Below, piece after piece: positions 11,053 to 22,711 of a stretch of DNA of 64,000 bases (the first letter of the stretch is position 1; the number at the start of each line of letters is the position of its first letter). The DNA comes from Serripes groenlandicus. Taxonomy: Eukaryota; Mollusca; Bivalvia; Cardiida; Cardiidae. The DNA is taken from contig JASEVX010000011.1 of NCBI GenBank assembly GCA_031761405.1, positions 40,332,041-40,396,040 of the forward strand, read 5' to 3'. The position numbers and the translations under genes are program-made. The notes below the pieces were generated by a model. The model worked only from the letters and a program-made list of their open reading frames with translations, was not told the origin of the DNA and ran no database searches.

Positions 11053-12262
11053 TAGCTCACCTGAGCTTTGCTCAAGGTGAGTTATTGTGATCGCCTTTTG
11101 TCCGTCGTGCGTCGTCCGTCAACTTCTTCTCCTCAGTAACCAGTGGGTCAATTGGGATGAAACTTCACAGAAAGCATCCCCTCAATGACCTCACCAGATT
11201 TCCTTCAAATTTTTGGGATCCATGCAGAATTCTGGTTTCCATGGCAACGAAATGAAAAAATCTTCAAAATTTTGCCTATAGTGAAAACTTAAAAAATCTT
11301 CTCCTCCGAAAGTGTCTGGCCTATTTTCAAATAATTTTGTGGAAATGTTCCTTTGATAACCCTCTATCAGATTCCTTCAAGCCATGTTGATTTGTCGAAA
11401 AACATGGCCGCCAGGGGGGGGCGGGGCTATTTTGCCTTATATGGCTATAGTGAAAACTTAAAAAATCTTCTCCTCCGAAAGTGTTAGGCCGATTTTGAAA
11501 TAATTTTGTAGAAATGTTCCTTAAGTGACCCACTATCAGATTCCTACAAGCCATGTTGATTGGTCGAAAAATATGGCCGCCAGTGGGCAGTGCTATTTTG
11601 CCTTATATGGCTATAGAGAAAACTTCAAAAATCTTCTTCTCCCAAACTGGTTGGCAGATTTTCAAATAATTTTGTAGAAATGCTCCTTGGATGACCCTCT
11701 ATTAGTTTCCTACAAGCCATGTTGATTGGTCAAAAAACATGGCCGCCAGGGGGGGCGGGGCTATTTTGCCTTATATGGCTAGAGTGAAAACTTAAAAAAT
11801 CTTCTTCTCCGAAAGTGTCAGACCGATTTTCAAATAATTTTGTAGAAATGTTCCTTGGATGACCCTCTATCAGATTCCTTCAATCCAAGTTGATTGGTCG
11901 AAAAACATGGCCGCCAGGGGGGCGGGGCTATTTTGCCTTATATGGCTATAGTGAAAACTTAAAAAATCTTCTTCTCCGAAAGTGTCAAGCCATGTTAATT
12001 GGTCAAAAAACATGGCCGCCAGTGGGCAGGGCTATTTTGCATTATATGGCTATAGTGAAAACTTAAAAAAAATTCTCCTCCAAAAGTGTCTGGCCGATTT
12101 TCAAATAATTTTGTAGAAATGTTCCTAGGGTGACTCTCTATCAGATTCCTGCAAGCCAAGTTGATTGGTCGGAAATTATGGCTGCCAGGGTGCAGGGCTT
12201 ATATAGCTAAAGTGAAAAAAAAAATCAGGTGAACGATTCCAGGGCCATCATGGCCCTCTTGT
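11053..12262 (+). mobile_element. Family C element, second copy
   Basis: Same left hairpin (AGCTCACCTGAGCTTTGCTC) and same right end (GGGCCATCATGGCCCTCTTG) as 1075-2347, with about six units of roughly 168 bp, one of them shortened near 11990. CTCF-like motifs lie near 11404, 11571, 11738, 11907, 12008 and 12179, mostly with one or two extra G residues. No gene. Confidence 0.75.
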
Positions 12263-12355
12263 TTGGATTGTGCCTGTTTTGTGTCGAAAACATTGTGTAA
12301 ATGATTATTTTAATATTTAATGATGAATAACATCAAATGCCAGACACTAATTATT

Positions 12356-14055
12356 ATGCCCCCTTCGAAGAAGAGGGGTATATTGCTTTGCACATGTCTG
12401 TCGGTCCGTCTGTAGACCAAAGCTTGTCCGAGTGATAACTAAACAATGCCTGGACCTATGATCCTCAAACTTGAATTGGAGGTTGGGCCTGACCAGTAGA
12501 TTAACCATATTGTTGAGGTCAGTAGATGGACCCTATTTATTTTGAGGTCATTGGGTCAAAGGTCAAGGTCACAGTGACCTTGAACACAAAAACCTTTTTT
12601 TAGCTTGTCCGAGTGATAACTCAACAATGCCGGGATCTATGGTCCTCAAACATGACTTGGAGGTTGGGCCTGACCAGTAGATGAACCCTATTTATTTTGA
12701 AATCATTGGGTCAAAGGTCAAGGTCACAGTGACCTTGAACACAAAAAACTTTTTTAAGCTTGTCCAAGTGATAACTTAACAATGCCTAGCTCAAACTTGA
12801 ATTGGAGGTTGGGCCTGACCAGTAGATGGACCCTATCTATTTTGAGGTCATTGGGTCAAAGGTCAAGGTCACAGTGACCTTGAACACAAAAACCTTTTTT
12901 AAGCTTGTCCGAGTGATAACTCAACAATGCCTGGACCTATGGTCCTCAAACTTGAATTGGAGGTTGGGCCTGACCAGTAGATTACCCATATTGTTGAGGT
13001 CATTGAGTCAAAGGTCAAGGTCACAGTGACCTTGAACCTAAAAACCTTTTTAAGCTTGTCCAAGTGTTAACACAACAATGCCTGGACCTATGGTCCTCAA
13101 ACTTGACTTGGGGGTTGGGCCTGACCAGTAGATGAACACTATTTATTTTGAGGTCATTGGGTCAAAGGTCAAGGTCGCAGTGACCTTGAACACAAAAACC
13201 TTTTTAAGCTTGTCCAAGTGATAACTCAACAATGCCTGGACCTATGGTCCTCAAACTTGACTTGGAGGTTGGGCCTGACCAGTAGATGAACCCTATGTAT
13301 TTTGAGGTCATTGTGTCAAGGGTCAAGGTCAGAGTGACCATGAACACAAAAACCTTTTTTAAGCTTGTCCGAGTAATAACTTGACAATGCCTGGACCTGG
13401 AGGATACATGTTTATCTGCAAATATCAGTCATCATCTCAATGTGATTAAGAACTGTACCTACCATCCTCAAACTTTGAATGAACATTGTTCATAATCTTA
13501 AAACTGACTCATAGACATCCAATGTGAAATGACAAATCAGCTGGCATTTCGATCCATGCAAATTTGAGAAACATCTCTTGTTAAAGCTTGTTATCAAGTA
13601 AAATTCATCTTTCAAAATGTTGTCACATATGTCATATGTGTCAATTTTATCTTCTTGCTGGTATATTATTATATATGATAATATATTTGTGGATAACTGT
13701 CTAGGGGTTGTGTGAATTAAGATCTTGTGATATTTCAATTTTGCTTGCCTTGCCATAGAATGCTTTACTGGTCTGATCAGTTGGTCAACGTCACGTATGT
13801 CACAAAAGCCATTGTTGATAAAAAATCGTCCGAAACATTTTATCAGTGTGCAATTTATCTTCTCCCACTCATATATAATACTTCAATGGTTCCTTTATGA
13901 ACTGCAGCAAAAATTTCCTTGCTGCACAGCTTATAAAAAATGAAAGCATATGTCACACTTTCTACTGAAGACTGTGGACAGACTCATATAAGTATATGCT
14001 ATGACAATTTTGCAATACAGGGGGTACTTGAATCACAGCGTTGATAGCTCTAGTT
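12356..14055 (+). mobile_element. Family H element with 154-bp units carrying nuclear-receptor palindromes
   Basis: Begins ATGCCCCCTTCGAAGAAGAG, a hairpin with TTCGAAGAA near the apex, then a GTCTGTCGG tract, and ends CAGGGGGTACTTGAATCACA...TGATAGCTCTAGTT, the same end style as family K at 62531. Six tandem units with spacings of 145-155 bp occupy 12425-13400. Each unit contains AAAGGTCAAGGTCACAGTGA followed by CCTTGAA. The 15-bp palindrome AGGTCACAGTGACCT is perfect at 12566, 12721, 12866 and 13018, and has one mismatch at 13172 and more than one at 13326. The part from 13400 to 14010 is single-copy-like with no supported gene. Confidence 0.75.
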
Positions 14056-14643
14056 GATGTCTGCCGGTCTGGTTATTTGTAAAAATTGCCAAGGGCCTGA
14101 ATTGGCATTTATGATAACGGTGTTTCTTACAGGTCAAAACTCATGGAAAGGCAAAGTGGAGGATTATGAACACACAATTGAATCAAACTTCCTACAACCC
14201 TACCCAACTATCAGACCTATGTAGATTATCAAGTTAGATAACTCACTCTATCTTGCATTTTATGCAAGTTATTGCCCTTTTTAACTTAGAAATTCTGGTT
14301 AAAGTTTTGCATGCAACTAAATTAAGAGTCCATATCTCAGTATTTACTTGATGCATTGCATTGAAACTTTATATAACCCTACCCAACTATCACATCTATG
14401 TAGATTATTAAGTAAAATAACTCTATCCTGCATTTTATGCAAGTTATGGCCCTTTTTTTACTTAGAAATTTACTTAGAAATTCTGGTTAAAGTTTTGCGT
14501 TCAACTAAATTAAAGAGTCCATATCTCGGTATTTACTTAATGCATTGCATTGAAACTTTATAAAACTCTACTCAAGTATCACACCTGTGTAGATACAAGT
14601 TAGATAACTCTATCTTGCATTTAATGCAAGTTATGGCCCTTTT

Positions 14644-14882
14644 TATGCCCCCGGAATCACCGATTCGGTGGGCATCTAGTTTTTGGCCTGTCTGTCTGTC
14701 TGTCTCTTTGTCTGTCTGTCGAAAAAAACTTTAACCTTGACCATGTACGGCTACCATATTTCACAGGTGTATTCCTTGTGACATGACCTTTCTGTCAGTA
14801 CCAAATTGTTTGACCTTGCGACCTTGACCTTTGACCTAGATGTTGCCATTCTGATGCATCGGTGTTTCACAAACACATCTTG
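14644..14882 (+). mobile_element. Family I element
   Basis: Starts ATGCCCCCGGAATCACCGAT and folds with TCGGTGGGCAT. A GTCTGTCTGTC tract follows, then a single core with GACCTTGACCTTTGACCTAG, and it ends GATGCATCGGTGTTTCAC...CACATCTTG. It lies in a T-run inside a family B unit. Confidence 0.65.
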
Positions 14883-15583
14883 TTTTAACTTAGAAATTCT
14901 GGTTAAAGTTTTGCGTGCAACTACATTAAGAGACCCATCTCTTAGTAACTACTTGATTCATTGCATTGAAACTGTATACAACCCTTTCCAAACCATCACA
15001 TCTATGTAAACAATCAAGTATGATAACTCTATCCAGTATATTTTGCAATATATGGCGCTTTTTTTAACTAGAAATATTGTTAAAGTTTTGCATGCAACTA
15101 CATTAAGAGTCGATATCGTAGTATTTACTTGATGCATTGCTTTGAAACTTTATTCAACCCTTCACAACTATCCCACCTATGTTGATTTTCAAGTTAAATG
15201 ATTCTATCCTGCATTTTATACAAGTTATGGACCTGTTTGGACTTATAAATTCTGGTTAAAGTTTTGCATGCAACTACATTAAAATACCATATCTTAGTAA
15301 CTAATTGATGCATTGCATTGAAACTTTATACAGCCCTTCCCAACCATCACACCTATGTAAAGAATCAAGTACGATAACTCTATCCAACATTTTATGCAAG
15401 TTATGGCCCTTTTTGGACTCAGTTTTCTGGTTAAAGTTTAGCAACTACATTTAGATTGTTATCTCGGTAACAACTTGAAGCATTGTATTGAAACTTTATA
15501 CAACCTTTCCCAAATTCACAACTATATACACAACCAATTAAGATAACTCTATCCTGCATATGGTGCAAATTGTTGCCCTTTTT

Positions 15584-16673
15584 TAGCTCACCTGAGCTTT
15601 GCTCAAGGTGAGTTATTGTGATCGCCTTTTGTCCGGCGTCGGTCATGCGTCGTCCGTCAACTTCTTCTCCTCAGTAACCAGTGTGTCAATTGGGATGAAA
15701 CTTCACAGAAAGCATCCTCTCAATGACCTCACCAGATTTCCATCAAATGTTTGGGATCCATGCAGAATTCTGGTTTCCATGGCAATGAAATGAAAAAAAC
15801 TTCAAAATTCTTCTTCTCCCAAACTAGTAGGCAGATTTTCAACTAATTATGTAGAAATGTTCCCTGGATGACCCTCCATGAGATTCCTTCAAGCCATGTT
15901 GATTGGTCGAAAAACATGGCAGCCAGGGGGTGGCGGGGCTATTTTGCCTTATATGGCTATAGTGAAAACTCAAAAAATCTTCTCCTCCGAAAGTGTCTGG
16001 CCTATTTTCAAATAATTTTGTAGAAATGTTCCTTGGATGACCCTCTATCTGATTCCTTCAAGCCATGTTGATTGGTCGAAAAACATGGCCGCCAGGGGGG
16101 CGGGGCTATTTTGCCTTATATGGCTATAGTGAAAACTTAAAAAATCTTCTTCTCCGAAAGTGTCAGGCCAATTTTCAAATAATTTTGTAGAAATGTTCCT
16201 TGGATGACCCTCTATCAGATTCCTTCAAGCCAAGTTGATTGGTCGAAAACATGGCCGCCCGGGGGGGCGGGTCAGGGCTAATTTGCATTATATGGCCTAA
16301 GTGAAAACTTAAAAAAACTTCTTCTCCGAAAGTGTCAGGCCGATTTTCAAATAATTTTGTAGAAATGTTTTTTAAGAGCTTAAGAGACCAACTTTCAGAT
16401 TCCTTCAAGCCATGTTGATTGGTCAAAAAACATGGTCGCCAGTGGGCAGGGCTATTTTGCATTATATGGCTATAGTGAAAACTTAAAAAATCTTCCCCTC
16501 CAAAAGTGTCTGGCAGATTTTCAAATAATTTTGTAGAAATGTTCCTAGGGTGACCCTCTATCAGATTCCTTCAAGCCAAGCCAAACTATGGCTGCCAGGG
16601 GGCAGGGCTTATATAGCTAAAGTGAAAAAAAAAAATCAGGTGATTGATTTCAGGGCCATTATGGCCCTCTTGT
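15584..16673 (+). mobile_element. Family C element, third copy
   Basis: Left hairpin and right end as in the other copies. About five and a half units with CTCF-like motifs near 15916, 16084, 16249, 16432 and 16588. It is inserted at the T-run of a family B unit, the third independent insertion at that homologous position. Confidence 0.75.
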
Positions 16674-17043
16674 TTACTTAAAAATTATGGTTAAAGGTTT
16701 GCATGCAACTACATTAAGAGTCCATATCTTAGTATCTACTTGATGCATTCCATTGAAACGTTATACAACCCTTCCCAACTTTAACAAATTGTGGTTAATG
16801 TTTTGCATGCAACTTCATTAAAGTCCATTATCTCAGTAACTTAAATAAGCGGTGAAATAGTCTTGGCGCTGTCCTCCGACAGCTCTTGTTAAACATTGAT
16901 ATCTTTGACCATTTTGTTACAATCGGGGTTATTTTTACAGTTGGTCTTAAAGTATAACATTGCCCTTCTATCAATTTTGCTGTTCATGTTATTACATCAA
17001 TGCTTTTATTTATTTCATCCTAAACACTTAAATGGCATGACAG

Positions 17044-17105
17044 GTTCTCCTTCAGTACCTATTAGCAGTTTATCATTACTTCATGTGACTTTTAAAGATC
17101 AAATG
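17044..17105 (+). CDS. Exon A of HECT-type gene
   Basis: Acceptor GCATGACAG, donor ATG|GTAAGT (strong). The frame starts after two bases and reads SPSVPISSLSLLHVTFKDQM. The phase (1 in, 0 out) fits the end of exon Z at 50163, whose last codons FFPS plus a split Gly would continue directly into it. An alternative acceptor TTCAG ends at 17055. No stop in this frame. Confidence 0.55.
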
Positions 17106-17182
17106 GTAAGTTAACAGTGTTCGCAGAAATTGTATCAACATGGGACTTAAAAAAGATGCATCCAAAGATTTTTGCTTTACAG

Positions 17183-17284
17183 GGAGTTGAATTTGATCTC
17201 AAAGATGTAGAAGTCACCAGTGGAGAGCCTGATATACAACTTCTGATAGACATGATGGATGAAAACCCATGTCAAATGCCATTG
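17183..17284 (+). CDS. Exon B of HECT-type gene
   Basis: Acceptor TTTGCTTTACAG and donor TTG|GTAGGT bound exactly 34 codons, phase 0 at both ends. The peptide begins GVEFDLKDVEVTSGEP and is acidic. No stop in frame. No domain recognised by itself; it is placed in the gene by phase and proximity. Confidence 0.6.
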
Positions 17285-17442
17285 GTAGGTGGCTGATGGT
17301 TTTTAACAAGATTTTTCCGGGCTGCATCAAGAATTCGTGTTCAGGCTAGAACTTTGCCATGCATTAAGGGATTTTAATATAACTTAGCACAATAGTATAA
17401 CAAGACAATGCTTCACGTACAATTCCAAGGTCAAGGTCACAC

Positions 17443-19228
17443 TTAAAGGGACTGAACACCATAATGGGCCAAAATCGTTATATTTTATACTTATTCTAAT
17501 TAATCCAAAATACGTCTATATATATGTAACGGAATGTTGTAGAAGTTCGTACAAGTCTTGTTAGCTCCACTGGCTGAAAGCCAGTCGAGCTTATGTCATG
17601 GCGAATTGTCCGTCGTGCGTGCGTGCGTAAACTTTTTCCTTTAAACGACTTCTTCTCCCTAACCACTTGGCCAATTTGGTTGAAACTTCATGGGAAGCAT
17701 CCTCTCAATGTCCTCTACTAAATTCCTTCAATTTTTTTTGATCCATTCGAAATTCTGGTTTCTATGGCAACCGAAAGAAAAAAATAGTGAGAACTTAAAA
17801 AATCTTCTTCTCCAAAAGTGTCGGGCCGATTTTCAAATAATTTTGTAGAAATGTTCCTTCAAGAAATGTCGATTGGTTGAAAAACATGGCCGCCAGGGGG
17901 GCGGGGCTTTTTTGCCTTATATTGCAATAGTGAAAACTTAAAAAATCTTCTTCTCCGAAAGTGTTCAGCCGATTTTCAAATAATTTTGTAGAAATGTTCC
18001 TTGGGTGACCCTTTATCAGATTCCTTCAAGAAATGTTGATTCGGCGAAAAACATGGCCGCCAGGGGGGCGGGGCTATTTTGCCTTATATAGCTATAGTGA
18101 AAACTTAAAAAATCTTCTTCTCCGAAAGTGTTCAGCCGATTTTAAAATAATTTTGTAGAAATGTTCATTGGGTGACCCTCTATCAGATTCCTTCAAGCCA
18201 TGTTGATTGGTCAAAAAACATGGCCGCCAGGGGGGGCGGGGCTATTTTGCCTTATATGACCATAGTGAAAACTTAAAAAATCTTCTTCTCCGAAAGTGTT
18301 CAGCCGATTTTCAAATAATTTTGTGGAAATGTTCATTGGGTGACCCTCTATCAGATTCCTTCAAGCCATGTTGATTGGTCGAAAAACATGGCAGCCAGAG
18401 GGCGGGGCTATTTTGCCTCATATGACCAAAGTGAAAACTTAAAAAATCTTCTTCTGAAAGTGTTTGGCTGATATTCAAATAATTTTGTAGAAATGTTCCT
18501 AGGCTTACCCTCTATCAGATTCCTTCAAGCCATGTTGATTGGTTGGAAAATATGGCTGCCAGGGGGTGGGGCTATTTTGCCTTATATGGCTATAGTGAAA
18601 ACTTAAAATATCCTCTCCTCCGAAAGTGTCAGGCCGATTTTCAAATAATTTTGCAGAAACATTCTTTGCGTGACACTCTACAAGATTCCTTTAAGCCATG
18701 GTGGTTGGTAAAAAAATAGCCACCAGGGGGCAGGGCTGTTTGGAGATTTTATTTTTGCCTTATGGCCTTGGAGCGATACTGGCCCTCTTGGGCCTCTTGT
18801 TTTTCATTATTTCATAGGAAATAAGCAGTCCGCTCCGTGTTTTCCCGTTTAAAATACCGTGGAATTTCCTCTTGCTCATTTGAATTTGTGGATGCAATTC
18901 GGCATTCTCTAACACTATCGACTCATTACATTCATGTATGCATGAGTGTAAGGAACAACAACTCTGGGAAGGAGATTGTCAATTCGGTTGTAGTGATAAC
19001 GTGTTTAATATACAGCGATATTTTTAGATTTACTGGGTTACTAACCCAGTAGATTTTACAATGCAAAATAGCGAAAAAATCTCCGCAATATAAATAGTGT
19101 GCATATATTGTAGTACATCAGTCAGCAAATCTCAATGCTTTACATGCAAAAACATCAAGGTAATAACAATTTTTAACAATTTTCTTTTTTTTTTCACTTT
19201 TTTCTCATATGGGATTCTGTCCCTTTAA
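17443..19228. mobile_element. TTAA-bounded TIR element containing a family C' element
   Basis: CACTTAAAGGGACTG at the left and CTGTCCCTTTAAGG at the right give TTAA plus AGGGAC / GTCCCT termini in inverted orientation. Element-specific DNA is 17447-17562 and 18803-19224. It includes an ORF at 18837-19052 that I do not recognise. The insertion lies in the intron between exons B and C. Family C' sits inside. Confidence 0.6.
17563..18802 (+). mobile_element. Family C' element
   Basis: Left hairpin AGCTCCACTGGCTGAAAGCC/AGTCGAGCTT, a CGTGCGTGCG tract, about seven units closely related to family C, and an end TGGCCCTCTTGGGCCTCTTG. CTCF-like motifs lie near 17886, 18053, 18219, 18388, 18551 and 18717; the last reads AGCCACCAGGGGGCAG. 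Another copy is at 43248. Confidence 0.7.
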
Positions 19229-19602
19229 GGTCCAAGGTCAAAATGCCTTCAATTCGTGTGTTGGCTATAATTTTACCATATATAAAGGGATTTTAACATG
19301 ACATTCTTTATTTAGATACAGACACTAATGTGACATTACCTTTGCATGTAGAATTAACCCATTGGGATTAAAATGAAACCTTGTTTTATTTCAATATGTC
19401 TATAAGAAATGATTATGTGAAGGCAGTGGCTTTGAATTGTTACTGTGTATCCAGATACCCACACACACACCATGCAAATTATCCATATTGCTTTAAGCCA
19501 TGGCAACCATCACAAACAAACAAATGCAAATGAAGTATTACATTTTCTGTATGTGATTACAAAATTGTACTAATGCTGCCAAATAATGATGGTACATTGC
19601 AG

Positions 19603-19796
19603 AACATGCCAAATGAAGAATTGGTTCAAAGTGCCCTAGATGATCCAGTGGAAGGTGTTCAAAGAAATTCTCGAGCAATCTCTGTTAGTAGTAGTGTGTC
19701 TGTCTCTGAAGATCCGCTGAATGCGGAAGTAGTTCATGATGCTGAAAATGACCAATTGATTTTGCCAAATACTTTTGTATCAGATATAACAGGCAA
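19603..19796 (+). CDS. Exon C of HECT-type gene
   Basis: Acceptor GGTACATTGCAG; the frame opens NMPNEELVQSALDDPVEG and continues as a Ser-rich, acidic stretch (RAISVSSSVSVSED) typical of a disordered linker. Two donors are possible: AG|GCAAGT (a GC-AG intron, ending at 19792, phase 1) or CAA|GTACAT (ending at 19796, phase 2). Only the second matches the phase of exon D, so I use it. No stop in frame. Confidence 0.55.
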
Positions 19797-21084
19797 GTAC
19801 ATATACTTTTGTCAAAAGTAGGGATGTCAATGAGTTCTTAGTCAAATGGTTTATTGGCATTTCAGAACACTGCAATTTTGTAACCAGAGTGCAAGAACCA
19901 TAACTCTATCACCTATTAGCAGAGTTATTGCCCTTTGTTTACTTTCACATATATAGTTTGTGCCGAGCAGAACTCGATAACCCTTAAGCTTTACTTGAAA
20001 CTCGGAGGATAGTTCAATGTCAGTTAGAATTAGTGCAGAGACAAACCCATAACCCTCCTCACTATTAGCAGAGTTATTGCACTTATGTTAAAATTTCCAT
20101 AAACAGTTTGTCAGGAGTATACCTTTTAAGCCTTCATCAGTTTTGCTTGAGCATAGTTATAAAGTAAGTCAGTAGTAGTGGAGAAAACAAGAGTAATTGC
20201 CTAAGTTTCAGCCCATAAGACTCATTATACCAGACATATTGCTCAAGGCAAACTTTATTTTTATATGTACATTGCAAACAGTTCACTGGGCAAATAACAC
20301 CGCAAAGTACATGTAATATCTAATGGCTTATGTATAAAACTATTGTACTGAGGAAGATCTGTTAAAGTGGCATACCCTAAATCTTGGTACATTTTAATAA
20401 CTGCAAAATCATACGTAGTTAAATCATTGAAATAATTGTCACAAAATCTCAAAATTTCGGCAAAAATTTCCAGCAACTATTGGTGCAATTAACTTTATAA
20501 TTTAAAATCACATTTAATCGAGAAAAGTTTAGGTTTTATTTGTCATTGTTTTAGTCTTTGCAATATATGTATAGGGTGAGTTGTTGTTGTACAATTTATG
20601 GCTGGTTAGCGATTTATAACAATAATATATATTTGGATGGTTAAGTCCCCAAAGAGACATTATTCAATATATGTCATTCTTTGAAATTGTATTTTATATT
20701 ATTTTACTTACATCTGAGTTAATTTACACATTTGCAGTAAATAATCTGTTGAATTTAGGGTATGCCTCTTTAATGACCATTTATGTCGCATATTTATAGT
20801 TTGAGTGAAACCTTGACAAACATTTGTCAACTATGTAACTAAATAACAAGTTTTAACTTTATGTACTTGTTATCAAAACGCAGTATGTTATGTTTCTAGT
20901 CAACTCAATGTGTCTTGTGAATTTCAGCAAAATATATTCAAATGTATTTTGCTAACATTCACAAGACACATTTAGAAAACAAGAATTGCAAGATATTGTC
21001 ACTGAATGAATTGGCAAATTATAATGAGCTTAATTTGACTATTTTCAAAGAGACACCTTCCAAGAAATACAGATCAATTAAATA
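19797..21084. other. Intron sequence, mostly without recognised features
   Basis: AT-rich. Between 19880 and 20200 there are weak, decayed tandem units with CTATTAGCAGAGTTATTGC repeated twice. A strong hairpin lies at 20908-20971 (separate entry). No gene supported. Confidence 0.4.
20908..20971. repeat. 64-bp near-perfect hairpin
   Basis: ATGTGTCTTGTGAAT (20908-20922) pairs perfectly with ATTCACAAGACACAT (20957-20971). Further in, AGCAAAATA pairs with TATTTTGCT around a 10-base loop, with only a symmetric 3-base internal loop between the stems. The size and shape suit a microRNA precursor or a minimal palindromic MITE. It lies in an intron of the HECT-type gene. Confidence 0.6.
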
Positions 21085-21489
21085 GGAGCAGTAACCAGTA
21101 TGTCAATTGGTATGAAACTTCACAAAAAGCATCCTCTCAATGTCTTCACCAGAATTCCTTCAATTTTGTTTTATCCTTGCACAATTCTGGTTTCCTTATG
21201 GCAACTGAAAAAAACAACTTTAAAAATGTTCTACTCCCAAACCATTTGACCGATTTTTAAATGAATTTGTAGAAATGTTCCTTGGATTAACCTCTATCAG
21301 AGTCCTTCTAGCCATGTTGATTGGTTTAAAGACATGGCCGCCAGAAGGTGGGGCGAAGTTTGCATTATATGGCTATATTGAAAATTTAAAAAATCTTCTC
21401 CTCTGAAAGTGTTTGGCCGATTTTCTTATAATGTTGTAGAAATGTTTCCAAGGTGACCCTGTATCAGATTCCGTCAAGCCATGTTTATT
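21085..21489 (+). repeat. Family C fragment without its ends
   Basis: Core units only, starting at CAGTAACCAGTATGTCAATT. One CTCF-like motif (GGCCGCCAGAAGGTGGGG) lies near 21334. It is cut at 21489 by the family J element, and family C text resumes at about 22510. Confidence 0.6.
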
Positions 21490-22508
21490 ATCCCCTGTTT
21501 TTTCGAAGAAAAAAGGGGGGTTATTAATTTGGGTTTGTCTGTCTGTCCGTCTGTCTGTCTGTCACACTTCGTTTCCGTGCAATAACTGCCACAAATGTTA
21601 ACCGTTTTTTTTTCAAACTTTATAACAAGGTTAAATGCCTTAAGGGCTAGGCCAAGTTCGATCGTCACTTTCCGCGGACTTTATTCGGTGGAGTTATGGC
21701 CCCTTATTTAACAAAAAATGTCGTTTGTTGCCGTTTCCGTGCAATAACTGCCACAAATGTAAACCTTTTTTTTTTCAAACTTGGTAATAAGGTTAAATGC
21801 CTTAAGGGCTAGGCCAAGTTCGATCGTCACTTTCGGCGGACTTTATTTGGTGTAGTTATGGCCCCTTATTTAACAAAAAATGTTGTTTGTTGCCGTTTCC
21901 GTGCAATAACTGCCACAAATGTGAACCTTTTTTTTTCAAACTTGGTAACAAGGTTAAATGCCTTAAGGGCTAGGCCAAGTTCGATCGTCACTTTCGGCAG
22001 ACTATATTCGGTGGAGTTATGGCCCCTTTATTAAAAAAAATGTCGTTTGTTGCTGATTCCGTGCAATAACTACCATAAATGTGAACCGGGTTTTTTCAAA
22101 CTTGGTAACAACCTAGGCCAAGTTCGATCCTCACTTTCGGCGGACTTTATTTGGTGGAGTTATGGCCCCTTAATTAACAAAAAATGTCTTTTGTTGCTGT
22201 TTCCGTACAATTACTCCCACAAGTGTGAAACTTTTTTGTTCAAACTTGGTAACAACGTTAAATGGCTTAAGGGCTAGGCCAAGTTTGATCGTCGCTTTCG
22301 GCGGACTTTATTCGGTGGAGTTATGGCCCCTTGCTTAACAAAAAATGTTGTTTGTTGCTGTTTCCGTGCAATTACTGCCACAAATGTGAACCGTTTTTTT
22401 TTTCAAACTTTGTAACAAGGTTAAATGCCTTGACAGCTAGGCCAAGTTCGATCGTCACTTTCGGCGGATTTTATTCCTACAATATTTCCTGCAAGCGGGG
22501 GTTATAAA
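21490..22508 (+). mobile_element. Family J element (about 155-bp tandem core)
   Basis: Left hairpin CCCCTGTTTTTTCGAAGAAA with AAAGGGG, TTCGAAGAA at the apex. A GTCTGTCTGTCC tract follows, then six units of about 155 bp with GTTTCCGTGCAATAACTGCC, GGCCAAGTTCGATCGTCAC and GGAGTTATGGCCCC. The end is CCTGCAAGCGGGGGTTATAA, so CCCC at the start and GGGG at the end form a subterminal inverted repeat. Inserted in family C. Confidence 0.7.
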
Positions 22509-22628
22509 TTTCATGAATTTGCTTGTTGTTAGAAAAACATGGCCCTCAGGGGGCAGGGCTATTTTGTCTTATATGGCTATAGTGCAAATTAAAAAAATCC
22601 TCTCCTCCGAAAGTATCTGGCCAATTTT

Positions 22629-22705
22629 CAATTCTTTTTCGTTTAAAGAATTTCATTCACTCTTAAATGAGATGTCATTGTGCATGCCCGGGCAGTTTAT
22701 TGCAA
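22629..22705 (+). repeat. Left inverted terminal repeat of DIRS element
   Basis: AATTCTTTTTCGTTTAAAGA at 22629 is the reverse complement of TCTTTAAACGAAAAAGAATT in the ICR. Further in, TTAAATGAGATGTCATTGTG with GCATGCCCGGGCAGT matches the reverse complement of the right terminal repeat around 25503-25537 with few differences. Confidence 0.8.
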
Positions 22706-22711
22706 AATGGC

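Larger units (their letters stand above)
14180..16890 (+). mobile_element. Family B element, 5'-truncated, with two insertions
   Basis: B units run from about 14186 to 14640, 14883 to 15580 and 16675 to 16860. The element ends GCTGTCCTCCGACAGCTCTTG at about 16868-16888. Family I interrupts it at 14644 and family C at 15584, both at the T-run that follows TTATGGCCC or TTGTTGCCC in a unit. Confidence 0.7.

Noticed and set aside
19793..19798. GC-AG donor (AG|GCAAGT) at the end of exon C
   Set aside because: It is a good GC-type donor, but gives phase 1, which does not match the next exon. The GT donor four bases later gives phase 2 and fits. Not fully excluded.
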